A stretch of 49,501 bases of DNA, from contig JAHCHX010000005.1 of NCBI GenBank assembly GCA_026129545.1, positions 1 to 49,501 of the forward strand, written 5' to 3'. How positions within the stretch are numbered: the stretch's first letter is position 1; every line of letters starts with the position of its first letter. This document shows positions 18,901-26,530 of this stretch, one piece after another. Origin of the DNA: Saprospiraceae bacterium. Its GTDB lineage: Bacteria; Bacteroidota; Bacteroidia; Chitinophagales; Saprospiraceae. Position numbers and translations under genes: made by a program. Under the pieces are notes generated by a model, which saw only the letters and a list, made by a program, of their open reading frames with translations, made no database searches and was not told the origin of the DNA.

Positions 18901-19536
18901 TTCCTGAAGTACGAGATGGACCGCTACTTGCGCGGACGTGGGCGCGAATCGCAAAAAGAACTCCCGCTGGCCAAGTGCGAAAACCAAGGCTACATCCACT
19001 ACAACAAAGGCAGCGGTGCCATGTATTATCTCAAAGAAATGCTTGGGGAAGCGCAAGTGAACGCTGCCTTGCGAGCGTTTTTGGAAAAATTCCGATACGC
19101 GCCCCCACCCTATCCGGTCAGCCTCGATGCCATAGACGAGTTCTACGACCACGCGCCCGACTCCCTGCACTATGTGGTGAAAGACCTGTTCGAGGACATC
19201 ACCCTCTTCGAAAACCGCTGCAAGGAAGCCTCCGCCAAAGACCTCGGCAACGGAAAGTGGGAAGTGACCATCCACATCGAATGCCGCAAACTAAAAGCCG
19301 ACGAACTCGGCAAGGAAACCGAGGTGCCCGTGAACGACTACATCGAAATCGGCGCCTTCGCCAAACCCGCCTCCGGCAAAAAGTACGGCAAGACCCTGCA
19401 CCGCGAGCGCGTGCGCATCACCCAACCGCTCAACACGTTCACCTTCACCGTGGACGAAAAACCCGACAAGGCGGGCGTGGACCCATTCTCGCTGCTAGTG
19501 GATAGAAACCCGGAGGACAATTTGAAGGGAATGTGA
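15946..19536 (+). CDS. ABC-2 type permease fused to M1 family aminopeptidase
   Basis: About 1196 residues from ATG 15946 (MFRTFFSFELRSWLRSPMPW). The first ~580 residues hold two sets of hydrophobic helices of the ABC-2 permease type, starting with a FELRSWLRSPMPW entry motif and including FERQTSQIVFSKPIGK. After a last helix (~585-605) a periplasmic peptidase follows: HEIGHQYWG at residue 939 gives two zinc His, and Glu in FLVETFAQW the third ligand. Such fusions are common in Bacteroidota next to an ABC ATPase. The matching ATPase here is at 11647, 3.4 kb upstream. The transport substrate is unknown. The 3' end coincides with the left copy of a 43-bp repeat. Confidence 0.92.
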   Translation: MFRTFFSFELRSWLRSPMPWIFMLIIGLLCFFGTISDQVTIGGSFGNVWKNAPFVAQNWYAVFSLICILLTTAFLNSAAIRDFERQTSQIVFSKPIGKAGYYFGHFWGGALMSLLPLIGISLGMWTGVALNSVFNWLEPNRFGPFDLQGHLMGMLVFAIPNTLFVGGILYAVAINTRSTLYSFVAATALLVGYIVAGNLLRDVENEKLASLLDPFGFGAFGIVTKYWTVDEKNTQAMGLAGDLLLNRILWVTVGMLILYLGYRLFDFSEKKAGRKQKKQMAEDPDLIGIRVLGALPKVAPGKGLGTALSQLWSQTKTEWWGIVRSTAFILLALLGLLNCVPNLFYANEGYGTHELPVTYTMVSYIRGSFYLFTIIIMVYFSGAIIWKERNSRVSEIVDALPTQNWTTWLGKYAAVLGIMLVLQLLVMATAIIAQKIMGYARHDLWVYVRELLVMDMLGFAFMLALAFLVQALSPNMYLGFFLTIALIIVNSFVWDTLKIESNMLKFGGTPDYTLSDFYSYQPFGKSLFWFNTYWLLFSALLALAAILFWPRGKETWWKKRLKLARLEWRQYRSFGIGTLAAWLGVAGWAFYNTQLLNKYVNSGQQERQRRDYEIKYKQYEGREQPRVYDAKYDIDLYPETRTMRVNGRFWTRNIYDKPIDTLFLNTPQHGKFDLKNERLSLLHNDSALHWQMFRLQPALQPGDSMLLEFNLRFEPKGFENEISWSRITQNGTFFDNTDIIPIFGYQADAELSDKNRRKHFNLPEKSRRPALNRQDSLHRREAYIGINSDWVEVETIIRTAPDQIAIGPGSLLREWEENGRRCFHYKLDHASFNFYSFMSARYEVARRDWNGVKLEVYYHKDHDFNVERMLGAMEKSLAYYTQNFGPYYHKQCRIIEFPRFATFAQAFPGTMPYSEGVGFIQDFKDPDADIDMMFYVAAHEIGHQYWGHQECGALMQGGEFLVETFAQWSALMVMEHEYGRDQMRKFLKYEMDRYLRGRGRESQKELPLAKCENQGYIHYNKGSGAMYYLKEMLGEAQVNAALRAFLEKFRYAPPPYPVSLDAIDEFYDHAPDSLHYVVKDLFEDITLFENRCKEASAKDLGNGKWEVTIHIECRKLKADELGKETEVPVNDYIEIGAFAKPASGKKYGKTLHRERVRITQPLNTFTFTVDEKPDKAGVDPFSLLVDRNPEDNLKGM

Positions 19537-19549
19537 CGCAGGCTGCCAA
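19507..19549 (+). repeat. Left copy of a 43-bp direct repeat
   Basis: Starts AACCCGGAGGACAATTTG and ends GACGCAGGCTGCCAA. It covers the last ten codons of the permease-peptidase gene (encoding NPEDNLKGM-stop) and 13 bp beyond. The copy at 25829 differs at two positions. Confidence 0.8.
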
Positions 19550-19753
19550 GTAAATTTCCTGCCCTGCCCGGTGTTTCCACCAAGCAGAAGTGGCGGAGTG
19601 AGAAGGGGCAGATTGGCATCTCGCCGGAGGTGCGCTTGGAGAGAACACCAAGCAGGGCAGAAATGAAACCAGCCGGAAAAAGAGCTTTTCCATCGCCAAA
19701 GACCTCCACCGCAGCAAGTCTCGTACGTTAATGGTGAAGTAAAAAAAAAACAC

Positions 19754-20311
19754 ATGCCACACATCCCTGTCGCTCCGCACCTGCCCGGCATCACCGGCCT
19801 TTTGGAATACCGAAAAGATACCGCCGAACCCATTCGCGCCCTCACGCAACTCCTGCTGCGCGGGCCCGGCACGCTCACCTTTGCAGAGCGGGAAATGATT
19901 GCCACCGTCGTTTCAGAGGCCAACGATTGCCGTTTTTGTGCCGCCGCACACGCCGCCGTCACTGATGTACTTCTAGGCGAAAGCGAAACCTGTGAACACA
20001 TCCGCCGCGATTTTGAGTCTGCGCCGATTTCTGAAAAAATGAAATCCCTGCTCCACATAGCCCAACTGACCCAACGCGGCGGTCGCTTCGTGACGGAAAG
20101 CGCCGTTGTCCGTGCCCGAAATGCCGGCGCCACGGAACTCGAAATCCACGACACGGTGCTTATCGCCGCACTCTTTTGCCTGTACAACAAGTATGTGGAC
20201 GGCCTCGCAACCGCCCTGCCCGACGATCCTGTCTATTTTCAGCACCTCGGCGAGCGCATCGCGGTGAGCTATGGGCGACGCCCGGAAGGGTACGACAAGC
20301 CTCTGATATAA
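19754..20311 (+). CDS. AhpD/carboxymuconolactone decarboxylase-like protein (copy 1)
   Basis: 185 residues (MPHIPVAPHLPGITGLLEYR). LTFAEREMIATVVSEANDC, then RFCAAAH, gives the AhpD-like active site: an acidic residue, CxxC (CRFC) and His three residues later. A second helix pair follows (ISEKMKSLLHIAQLTQRGG, then EIHDTVLIAALFCLYNKYVDG). This is the 'peroxidase-related' branch of the family, small all-helical proteins that form oligomers and can reduce peroxides through the CxxC pair. Two paralogues lie downstream after a TonB receptor and an MFS gene. All three start MxHI and share the EIHDTVLIAA-type motif, pointing to one duplicated gene with a common pathway. Confidence 0.88.
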   Translation: MPHIPVAPHLPGITGLLEYRKDTAEPIRALTQLLLRGPGTLTFAEREMIATVVSEANDCRFCAAAHAAVTDVLLGESETCEHIRRDFESAPISEKMKSLLHIAQLTQRGGRFVTESAVVRARNAGATELEIHDTVLIAALFCLYNKYVDGLATALPDDPVYFQHLGERIAVSYGRRPEGYDKPLI

Positions 20312-20559
20312 GCGCGTGAGCCATTTGGTTACTGCTCGAACGAACACGCCATGACCCCGGCGCACTCAAACCCGCACATTAAAATTTGCTTATAATCCTG
20401 TTGCACGCTTGGCAGTTTTAGATTGGCTGTAGCACCTTCGCCCAGTCATTTTCCCAGTTTTCAAGTATTTCGGAAACCAACCGAGCATCCTCAACGATTC
20501 GTTCGTACCGAGGGATGGTTTTTATTTCCAAAACTTTGACATTCAAAAATTTAAAGCGC

Positions 20560-23319
20560 ATGAAAAAACTACTACCCTTTCTGTTTCTAAGCCTTTTTGC
20601 ATGTACTGTTTTTGCCCAAACCACCCTGCGAGGCACGGTTCGAAATGCTTCCAATGGGGAGGGTATCGCAGGGGCTACAATCTCCATAAAAGGCAAATCG
20701 GGCGGCGCCACAACCGATGTCGGCGGTCAATTCACCCTCAACACCGATGCTACGCCACCACTCACGCTGGTGGTCTGGTCGGTCGGTCTGGCCCGACAGG
20801 AATTTGCTATCTCGAATGCGAACACACCGTTGGAAATCAATCTTTCGGAAAGTCTTTCGGCGCTCAACGAAATTGTCGTTTCGGCCTCACGCACCGAAGA
20901 ACGCTTATTGCGCAGCCCCGTAAGCATCGAAAAAATGGACAATGTTGCTGTCCGAAACATCGCCACGCTCAGTTACTTTGATGCCACCGCCAACCTCAAA
21001 GGCATGGACATGGTGACCAGCAGCCTGACGTACAAGGAAATCAACACCCGCGGATTCAACGACACGGGCAATGCCCGGTTCCTCCAGTTGATTGACGGTA
21101 TGGACAACCAATCGGCAGGGCTGGGCTTCTCACCCGGCAACCTCTTTGGCCCCTCCGACCTCGACGTGGAAAGTGTGGAACTTATCCCCGGCTCGGCATC
21201 CGCGCTTTGGGGGCCAGTGGCATTCAATGGCCTGTTGCACACCCACACCAAAAACCCCTGGGATTTTGAAGGACTTACCGTCCAGACCAAATTGGGTATC
21301 AACCACATCAACGACGGCGATTACAATGCCGAACCGCTGTACGAGGTATCGGCGCGGTATGCCAAAGCAATAAACAAACGCGTCGCATTCAAAATAAACG
21401 CTTCCTATTTTGCCGGAAGAGATTGGTATGCAACGGATTACACCGATGTAAACCCCAACACGCCTGCCGCTCAAAAAGGGCCAAACAACCCCGCCCGCAA
21501 CGCCTTGAATATCTACGGCGATGAGATAGTAAGCACCCTGAACAACATAGGGGAAGTATCGCGTACCGGTTACACCGAATATGACCTGACCGAGTACGAT
21601 GTATATTCTTTGCGACTCGGCGGCGCCTTGCACTACCGAATCAGCGATGGCTTGGAGGCGATTGCCGCTTTCAATTACAACCAAGGTACGGCCAACTACA
21701 CCGGGAGCAGCCGTTTTTGCCTCAACAATTTTGCGTTCACGCAGCCGCGGCTCGAATTGCGCGGGCGCAACTTTTTTGTACGCGCCTATTCCTCCAACGA
21801 AAATTCCAACGATTCGTACAGTACCCGCAATCTCGGCCAAAAAATAGCCCGCACTTGGGTGCGTGACCTCAACGGAAATGTAGTGCCGGAAGCCCAAGCC
21901 GACGCAACTTGGTTCATGCGATACGAAACCGCATTCAACGGCGGCATCAACGGGGTAGCGGGAGGCGACCATTCGGCAGCGCGGGCGTTTGCCGACCAAG
22001 GGCGATTCCTGCCCGGCTCGGCCGAGTTTGAGCGGGAAAAAGCCAGACTTATCGCTACACCCGGATTGCCGGGCGCCGGGGTTTTGAGCAAAAGCAAACT
22101 TTACCACGCCGATGTGCAGTACGATTTTACCTCCATCGTGCAATTCGTGGAATTGCAGGCGGGCGGAAACGTACGCCGCTACGACATGAATACCGAGGGC
22201 ACCCTGTTTGACGACAAAGACCAAAAGGTGACCAACGACGAGCTTGGCGCGTTTGTGCAAGCTTCCAAATCGTTGATGAACGACAAACTGCGCTTTGTAG
22301 GCTCGGTGCGCTACGACAAAAACGAAAGTTTCGAGGGGCGCTTTACGCCGCGTATTTCGGCGGTTGTGTCCCCTTCGGAGCGGCACAACGTGCGCCTTTC
22401 CTACCAAAGCGGTTTTCGCAACCCAACCGTAGGCGACCAGTATATCAGCCTCAACGTAGGGCCGATTGTCATTCTCGGCGGCGCTCCCGACAATTCAAAA
22501 GGCTGGAATGCTTATGAAAACTCGGTGACGGCGGCTTCCGTGGGCGCTTTCTTTCAAGGTTTCCAACAGTCCTTGCAATCGGGCGCCTCTTTTCCCGATG
22601 CCGTCTTTGCCAACAAAGACAAGTTTCAAAAATCGGATGTGGCGTTTATCAAACCAGAACGCAACCAGACGTACGAGATCGGTTACAAAGGATTGCTGAC
22701 CGACAACCTCGTGGCCGATGCCAACTTCTACTACAGCACGTTCACGGATTTCATCATCAACCAAGTCGTTATTCGTCCAAACAACGCCACGGTACTGTTG
22801 CCTGACGGCACTATAAATCCAGCTGTTGCCAATGATTTTCTGAACAATGATGTCCTGGCATTCCAACTCTATACCAATGCAGCCGACAAAGTTTCCACAC
22901 AAGGGGCTACGCTTGGACTAACGTACTTATTCCCAAAAGGTTATCGCCTGAGCGGCAACACGACCTGGAGCGATTTCAACATCCTCGACGCCAACCCGAA
23001 CAACATTCCGGCCTTCAATACCCCGCGCTGGAAAACCAACATCGGGTTCTCGAACCCCCGTGTGACCGACCGCTTTGGGTTCAACGTGGCGTGGCGCTGG
23101 CAGGAATCCTTCGAGTGGTACGGCACGCTCAACGAACTTCGCCCCGGTACGGTAGAAGCCTACAATTTGATTGACGCACAAGTGAGCTACCGGCTTCCGG
23201 GTGTAAAAACTACCGTAAAACTCGGTGCCACCAACCTGACCAACAAGTACGTCGTGCAAGCCTACGGCAGTCCGGCCGTGGGGGGCATATACTACCTTGC
23301 GCTGACGTATGGATTATAA
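20560..23319 (+). CDS. TonB-dependent outer-membrane receptor
   Basis: About 919 residues from ATG 20560 (MKKLLPFLFLSLFACTVFAQ, signal peptide). Residues ~22-105 form a carboxypeptidase-regulatory-like domain (TTLRGTVRNASNGEGIAGAT, ISIKGKSGGATTDVGGQFTL). A plug domain follows (ALNEIVVSASRTEERLLRSP, then KEINTRGFN, IDGMDNQS, and VESVELIPGSASALWGPVAFNG). The rest is a beta-barrel ending IYYLALTYGL with a terminal aromatic/hydrophobic pattern. It imports a bulky ligand through the outer membrane using TonB energy. There is no SusD partner, so a polysaccharide system is unlikely. The MFS gene overlaps its end by 11 bp, so receptor and inner-membrane transporter are coupled. Confidence 0.95.
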   Translation: MKKLLPFLFLSLFACTVFAQTTLRGTVRNASNGEGIAGATISIKGKSGGATTDVGGQFTLNTDATPPLTLVVWSVGLARQEFAISNANTPLEINLSESLSALNEIVVSASRTEERLLRSPVSIEKMDNVAVRNIATLSYFDATANLKGMDMVTSSLTYKEINTRGFNDTGNARFLQLIDGMDNQSAGLGFSPGNLFGPSDLDVESVELIPGSASALWGPVAFNGLLHTHTKNPWDFEGLTVQTKLGINHINDGDYNAEPLYEVSARYAKAINKRVAFKINASYFAGRDWYATDYTDVNPNTPAAQKGPNNPARNALNIYGDEIVSTLNNIGEVSRTGYTEYDLTEYDVYSLRLGGALHYRISDGLEAIAAFNYNQGTANYTGSSRFCLNNFAFTQPRLELRGRNFFVRAYSSNENSNDSYSTRNLGQKIARTWVRDLNGNVVPEAQADATWFMRYETAFNGGINGVAGGDHSAARAFADQGRFLPGSAEFEREKARLIATPGLPGAGVLSKSKLYHADVQYDFTSIVQFVELQAGGNVRRYDMNTEGTLFDDKDQKVTNDELGAFVQASKSLMNDKLRFVGSVRYDKNESFEGRFTPRISAVVSPSERHNVRLSYQSGFRNPTVGDQYISLNVGPIVILGGAPDNSKGWNAYENSVTAASVGAFFQGFQQSLQSGASFPDAVFANKDKFQKSDVAFIKPERNQTYEIGYKGLLTDNLVADANFYYSTFTDFIINQVVIRPNNATVLLPDGTINPAVANDFLNNDVLAFQLYTNAADKVSTQGATLGLTYLFPKGYRLSGNTTWSDFNILDANPNNIPAFNTPRWKTNIGFSNPRVTDRFGFNVAWRWQESFEWYGTLNELRPGTVEAYNLIDAQVSYRLPGVKTTVKLGATNLTNKYVVQAYGSPAVGGIYYLALTYGL

Positions 23320-24514
23320 TTTGCCGCGCCGCCCCTTTTTGCTGCTCGTGCTGTGCATCTTGACCTACATCTGCAGCGGCACCATATCCATGCTGATGTC
23401 GGTCTATTTGCCCGATGTGGTTCGGGATATGCTTGGCCGTGCCGACGAAGCCACCATGAGCCGCGTGGGGCCGTACCTGAACGCGGCCTATCTTGCGGGC
23501 ATGACCGTGGGCGGCTTGGCGATTGGTATGCTGAGCGATCGTTTCGGTCGGGTGAAGATGCTCGCGATTTCAGCAGCCGCCTGTGGCGTGTTCACCGTAG
23601 CTGCCGCGGGCGCACACGATTGGGTCTGGGTGGTCGTGCTGCGGGCAATGGCTGGCGTAGGGGTTTCGGGTGTGTTGCTCAGCTGCGCCGTGCTGGTGTC
23701 GGAACGCTGGCCGGCGGACAGCAGGGCCGTGGCACAGGGCGTTTTGGGAGTGGCTTTTCCGGTTGGCATTGTGTTGTCCGGTGGGCTGAATGTACTGCTG
23801 AGCGATTGGCGGGAAGCGTTTTTGATCGGTTTTGCACCTGTTGCAGTGGCCCTTTTGGTGTTGTTTTTATTGAAAGAAACCGCGATACAGGTCCGAGAAA
23901 AGGCGGATGAATCGCCGCTAAAATCTCTATTCAGGCCTCCGAACCGTCAAAAACTGATCGTCGGGTCCATCGTTTACGGATTCGATCTCGTGGGGCTGTG
24001 GGCTATTTTTTCTTGGATGCCGACTTGGGTGGACAGCCTCATCGGCGGCGGCGAGGAAGCGGGGCAAATGCGCGGAACAACCATGATGATATTGGGAATG
24101 GGGGGTATGCTCGGCACCGGGATATCCGGTTTTTTGGTCAATAAAATGGGGGTGCGGCGTACCTTGCTGAGCAATTTCGCGGGTACGCTCATGGTATGCG
24201 CCCTCCTGTTTGTGTCGAACCAAAGTTTTTCACCCCTTGTCTTGGTCGAAACCGCTGTGCTGGCGCTGTTTTTCGGCATTAGCCAAGGGGCGCTGACGGT
24301 GTACGTCACGGAGTTGTTCCCGACCGAAGTGCGGGCTACCGGCACGGGTTTTTGTTTCAACATCGGGCGGGTATTCACCACCTCGGCAGTATTTTTTGTA
24401 GGAGCCTTGGTAACGGTACTGGGCGGGTATGCCAATGCGATGCTGGTGTTTTCCGGGGCATTTGTGGTTGCTTGGACTGCGTTGTATTTCGATAAACATA
24501 CAAGGCCCGATTAG
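23309..24514 (+). CDS. MFS transporter
   Basis: 401 residues with about twelve helices. The start at 23309 (MDYNLPRRPFLLLVLCILTY) overlaps the receptor stop by 11 bp, indicating translational coupling. Motif A is GMLSDRFGRVKM between helices 2 and 3, and the second half repeats it as GFLVNKMGVRRT. VYVTELFPTEVRATGTGFCFNIGR matches sugar/aromatic-acid type MFS carriers. It probably carries the receptor's ligand across the inner membrane; direction and substrate are inference. The next AhpD-like gene starts 33 bp downstream. Confidence 0.93.
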   Translation: MDYNLPRRPFLLLVLCILTYICSGTISMLMSVYLPDVVRDMLGRADEATMSRVGPYLNAAYLAGMTVGGLAIGMLSDRFGRVKMLAISAAACGVFTVAAAGAHDWVWVVVLRAMAGVGVSGVLLSCAVLVSERWPADSRAVAQGVLGVAFPVGIVLSGGLNVLLSDWREAFLIGFAPVAVALLVLFLLKETAIQVREKADESPLKSLFRPPNRQKLIVGSIVYGFDLVGLWAIFSWMPTWVDSLIGGGEEAGQMRGTTMMILGMGGMLGTGISGFLVNKMGVRRTLLSNFAGTLMVCALLFVSNQSFSPLVLVETAVLALFFGISQGALTVYVTELFPTEVRATGTGFCFNIGRVFTTSAVFFVGALVTVLGGYANAMLVFSGAFVVAWTALYFDKHTRPD

Positions 24515-24547
24515 CCAAATATTTTTTCACCTGTTTTCAACAAACAC

Positions 24548-25096
24548 ATGCCACATATCGCCCTTCCCGAACAGGCCCTCGGCATACGAAGCCTCGCGGA
24601 GTACCGCCCTGATACCGGGCAGCACCTCTACGAATTGGCCCAAACCCTGCTGCGCGGCGAATCGCCGCTTTCGGAAGCCGAGCGCGAACTGATTGCGGCC
24701 TTTGTTTCGCACCGCAACCAATGCACCTTCTGTTTTTCGAGCCATGCTGCTGCGGCGCGATACCTGTTTCAAGCGGATGCACAGGTGGTTGATTTTGTGT
24801 TGGACGATTACGAGACCGCGCCTATTTCTGCCAAAATAAAATCGCTGCTCCGTATTGCGGATTGTGTCCAAAAAGACGCGCGCACCGTATCGGAGGCACT
24901 TGTCGCAGAAGCCCGCGCCAACGGTGCCGGAGACCGGGACATCCACGACACGGTGCTCATAGCCGCTACTTTTTGCCTTTTCAACCGTTATGTGGATGGG
25001 CTTGCCACCAGCACGCCGCCGCCCGATGCCACGGAAATTTGGGCTTCTATGGGCGAGCGAATAGGCAAAAACGGCTACGTTCCACCTAAAAAGTAA
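24548..25096 (+). CDS. AhpD/carboxymuconolactone decarboxylase-like protein (copy 2)
   Basis: 182 residues (MPHIALPEQALGIRSLAEYR). The active-site region reads LSEAERELIAAFVSHRNQC, then TFCFSSH, with CxxC and His. DIHDTVLIAATFCLFNRYVDG follows, nearly identical to copies 1 and 3. It lies 33 bp behind the MFS gene and 63 bp before copy 3, so it is probably in the same transcript. The enzyme activity (peroxide reduction or a decarboxylase/isomerase-like reaction) cannot be told from sequence. Confidence 0.88.
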   Translation: MPHIALPEQALGIRSLAEYRPDTGQHLYELAQTLLRGESPLSEAERELIAAFVSHRNQCTFCFSSHAAAARYLFQADAQVVDFVLDDYETAPISAKIKSLLRIADCVQKDARTVSEALVAEARANGAGDRDIHDTVLIAATFCLFNRYVDGLATSTPPPDATEIWASMGERIGKNGYVPPKK

Positions 25097-25159
25097 GTGG
25101 ATGGGAACATCCACGTCGCTCACTCGCTCACATTGCTCATCTGCTCACTACCTTCACAC

Positions 25160-25714
25160 ATGGCACATATCAATCTTGGTAACGATCTCCCCGGCATTCG
25201 AGGCCCTATGGCCTTCAGCCCGCACACCGCTCAACCGCTCAACGACTTCGCCAATGCGCTGCTTGCTACCGACGAGGGGCTGAGCCGGGGCGAGCGCGAG
25301 CTGATTGGCGCGTATGTCTCGCACCTCAACGACTGTTATTTTTGCCAAAACATTCATGGCGCAGTGGCAAGCCACTACCTGGGCGAAGAGGAAACCGTGG
25401 CAGCAGTCAAATGCGACCTGCACAGCGCGCCCGTTTCGGACAAAATGCGGGCTTTGCTCATCCTTGCCTCGAGTGTGCAGAAAGGCGGAAAGCACGTCAC
25501 CGCCGAACAAGTGGCTGCTGCTCGGGAAAAAGGCGCGACGGACCGCGACATACACGATACCGTACTCATCGCAGCAGCATTCTGCATGTTCAATCGCTAT
25601 GTGGACGGCTTGGCCACCTGGGCACCGGAGGACCCGGAATTTTACCGGCATCGGGGAGCAAAAGTGGCTGAATTGGGTTATCGAAGCGAGCCAACAGGGT
25701 ATATGCCGGCGTAA
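25160..25714 (+). CDS. AhpD/carboxymuconolactone decarboxylase-like protein (copy 3)
   Basis: 184 residues from ATG 25160 (MAHINLGNDLPGIRGPMAFS). An earlier ATG at 25097 is open but lacks similarity to the paralogues. The active site is LSRGERELIGAYVSHLNDC, then YFCQNIH: CxxC followed after three residues by His. DIHDTVLIAAAFCMFNRYVDG matches copy 2 in nearly all positions. It is the last gene of the cluster before the right 43-bp repeat. Keeping three related copies suggests distinct substrates or hetero-oligomers; this is inference. Confidence 0.88.
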   Translation: MAHINLGNDLPGIRGPMAFSPHTAQPLNDFANALLATDEGLSRGERELIGAYVSHLNDCYFCQNIHGAVASHYLGEEETVAAVKCDLHSAPVSDKMRALLILASSVQKGGKHVTAEQVAAAREKGATDRDIHDTVLIAAAFCMFNRYVDGLATWAPEDPEFYRHRGAKVAELGYRSEPTGYMPA

Positions 25715-25828
25715 GAAGGCGGGTAAAACTTAATCGCCGGCCTGCGGTTGAACAATGAACAATCCGGGAATGGAGAACAACCGCGTCAAGTTTGGCGCGC
25801 GTAATTTTTTTATCGCCGTAGGCCACAC

Positions 25829-25871
25829 AACCCGGAGGATAATTTGAAGGGGATGTGACGCAGGCTGCCAA
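25829..25871 (+). repeat. Right copy of a 43-bp direct repeat
   Basis: 41 of 43 bases match 19507-19549. It again could encode NPEDNLKGM-stop, although no gene precedes it here. It brackets the cluster 19550-25828 and lies 40 bp before the FAA hydrolase gene. Confidence 0.8.
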
Positions 25872-25910
25872 CCACAGAGATGAAAAATCAAAGTTCCCTA
25901 CTTTCGCCCC

Positions 25911-26522
25911 ATGAAAATCTTCTGCATCGGTCGCAATTATGTGGACCACGCCAAGGAACTCAACAACCCCGTGCCGTCGGAGCCGCTCATCTTCATGAAG
26001 CCGCCGACCGCGCTGCTGGTGAACAACAAGCCGTTCTACCACCCCGACTTCACGCAAGACTTGCACTACGAGGGCGAAATCGTGTTGCGCGTTTGCAAAA
26101 ACGGGCGCTCGGTGCAACCCGAATTTGCCTCGCGCTACTACGACGCGGTGGCTTTCGGCATTGACTTCACCGCCCGCGACGTGCAGGACAAACTCAAATC
26201 AAAAGGCCATCCGTGGGAAATCGCCAAGGGATTCGACCGCTCGGCGCCTATCAGCCGCTTTGTGTCGTTGGCAGAGTTGAAAAACCCGCAGGACATTCAC
26301 TTTCAATTAAAGAAAAATGGCGAAGTGGTGCAGGACGGCCACACCCGCGATTTGATTTTCTCCTTCGACACGTTGATTTGCCACATCTCGCGCTATTTCA
26401 CCCTGCACAAGGGCGACTACATCTTTACTGGCACGCCAGCAGGCGTGGGGCCAGTGAAAATTGGTGACGTGTTGGAAGGAAGCATCGAAGGTGTGGAGTT
26501 GTTGCGCTGCGCGGTGCGTTAG
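25911..26522 (+). CDS. Fumarylacetoacetate hydrolase family protein
   Basis: 203 residues. MKIFCIGRNYVDHAKELNNP and EPLIFMKPPTALL are the typical beginning of FAH-domain hydrolases/isomerases. Metal ligands are seen in DLHYEGEIVLRV (Glu-x-Glu pair), and the domain ends with YIFTGTPAGVGPVKIGDVLEG. The family cleaves or isomerises beta-diketo acids such as acylpyruvates using Mg2+. It is compact and complete. It converges on the endonuclease-fold gene with only 8 bp between stops. Confidence 0.92.
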   Translation: MKIFCIGRNYVDHAKELNNPVPSEPLIFMKPPTALLVNNKPFYHPDFTQDLHYEGEIVLRVCKNGRSVQPEFASRYYDAVAFGIDFTARDVQDKLKSKGHPWEIAKGFDRSAPISRFVSLAELKNPQDIHFQLKKNGEVVQDGHTRDLIFSFDTLICHISRYFTLHKGDYIFTGTPAGVGPVKIGDVLEGSIEGVELLRCAVR

Positions 26523-26530
26523 AGGCTGTT

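Noticed and set aside
21130..22407. 425-codon minus-strand frame inside the TonB receptor
   Set aside because: No recognisable domain; it mirrors the GC-rich codons of the receptor.
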